From Catenulispora sp. EB89 (lineage in GTDB: Bacteria; Actinomycetota; Actinomycetes; Streptomycetales; Catenulisporaceae), in assembly GCF_041261445.1 (NCBI RefSeq), contig NZ_JBGCCU010000002.1, positions 62,001 to 126,000 of the forward strand: a stretch of 64,000 nt of DNA. The letters are read 5' to 3'. Below the pieces are notes generated by a model. That model did no database searches and was not told where the DNA came from. It saw only the letters and a list, made by a program, of their open reading frames with translations. Of the stretch, positions 63,956 through 64,000 are shown piece by piece. Position 1 is the stretch's first letter. Each line of letters begins with the position of its first letter. The position numbers and the translations under genes were made by a program.

Positions 63956-64000
63956 TCAGCCGATGACGGCGATGAGGTCGCCCTCCTGGACCACGTCGCC
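63956..64000 (-). CDS. C-terminal end of a biotin carboxyl carrier domain protein (partial)
   Basis: Only the last 14 codons are present: GDVVQEGDLIAVIG and stop. This is the typical end of a biotinyl/lipoyl domain, as in the biotin-carboxylase-BCCP subunit of actinobacterial acyl-CoA carboxylases. The biotinylation motif would lie beyond the window. Confidence 0.75.
   Translation of the reverse strand, partial: GDVVQEGDLIAVIG

Overview
The window is very GC-rich with GTG/TTG starts, tightly overlapping genes, a WhiB-like protein, a nickel superoxide dismutase with its maturation protease, F420/LLM-type enzymes and DasR. This points to a mycelial actinomycete near Streptomyces; I would guess Catenulispora or a relative, but the sequence alone does not prove the genus. 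From remembered Streptomyces coelicolor gene order, the blocks dasR-dasABC-GH3-(nagB), histidine kinase-wblE-lipid kinase-SigH/anti-sigma and sodN resemble one S. coelicolor neighbourhood (about SCO5231-SCO5255), here with biotin, GlcNAc and ECF-sigma genes in between.

Layout. 1-13095 (minus): respiratory complex I operon nuoA to the start of nuoM, most genes overlapping by 4 bp, with a candidate Rex operator upstream of nuoA. 13.5-26.6 kb: mixed accessory genes, including a lipoprotein, a large leucine-rich-repeat protein with an Ala/Glu-rich tail, a kinase-like phosphotransferase, a channel-like membrane protein, an LLM oxidoreductase, an arylamine N-acetyltransferase, a shortened DUF4132 protein followed by a repeat array, a DinB protein, a HAD phosphatase and malic enzyme. 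26.9-29.7 kb: polar amino-acid ABC importer. 29.9-37.7 kb: stress and redox block with a CGNR regulator, sodX/sodN (divergent), an anti-sigma/sigma pair of the SigB/F/H type, a lipid kinase, wblE behind a 665-bp leader, and a histidine kinase. 37.8-49.6 kb: bioF, then a GlcNAc/chitobiose utilisation region: nagA, an ECF sigma and its partner, a SIS-type sugar-phosphate deaminase candidate, a GH3 hexosaminidase, dasC, dasB, dasA and divergent dasR. Two-site DasR (dre-like) operators lie in front of both nagA and dasA. 49.7-57.3 kb: bioD-bioB, an XRE regulator divergent from an aldo-keto reductase, a ThDP enzyme, a methyltransferase and a thioesterase. 57.3-63.6 kb: cytochrome bd operon cydA-cydB-cydDC(fused). 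63.7-64.0 kb: a small Cys-rich protein that looks like biotin synthase auxiliary protein BsaP, and the 3' end of a biotinyl-carrier protein gene.

How the genes fit together. NADH dehydrogenase and cytochrome bd form alternative respiratory modules; a Rex-type site at nuo and a Rex-like site before wblE suggest NADH/NAD control. The das region links uptake (DasABC), cleavage (GH3), deacetylation (NagA), deamination (SIS protein) and control (DasR, which senses GlcN-6-P in Streptomyces). Biotin genes are scattered over three places (bioF; bioD-bioB; BsaP-like next to a biotin-dependent carboxylase gene).

Recurrent features are leaderless starts (a TANNNT box 6-8 nt before the start codon) and several tandem repeat arrays inside protein linkers. 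No tRNA, rRNA, CRISPR, insertion sequence or phage genes were seen.
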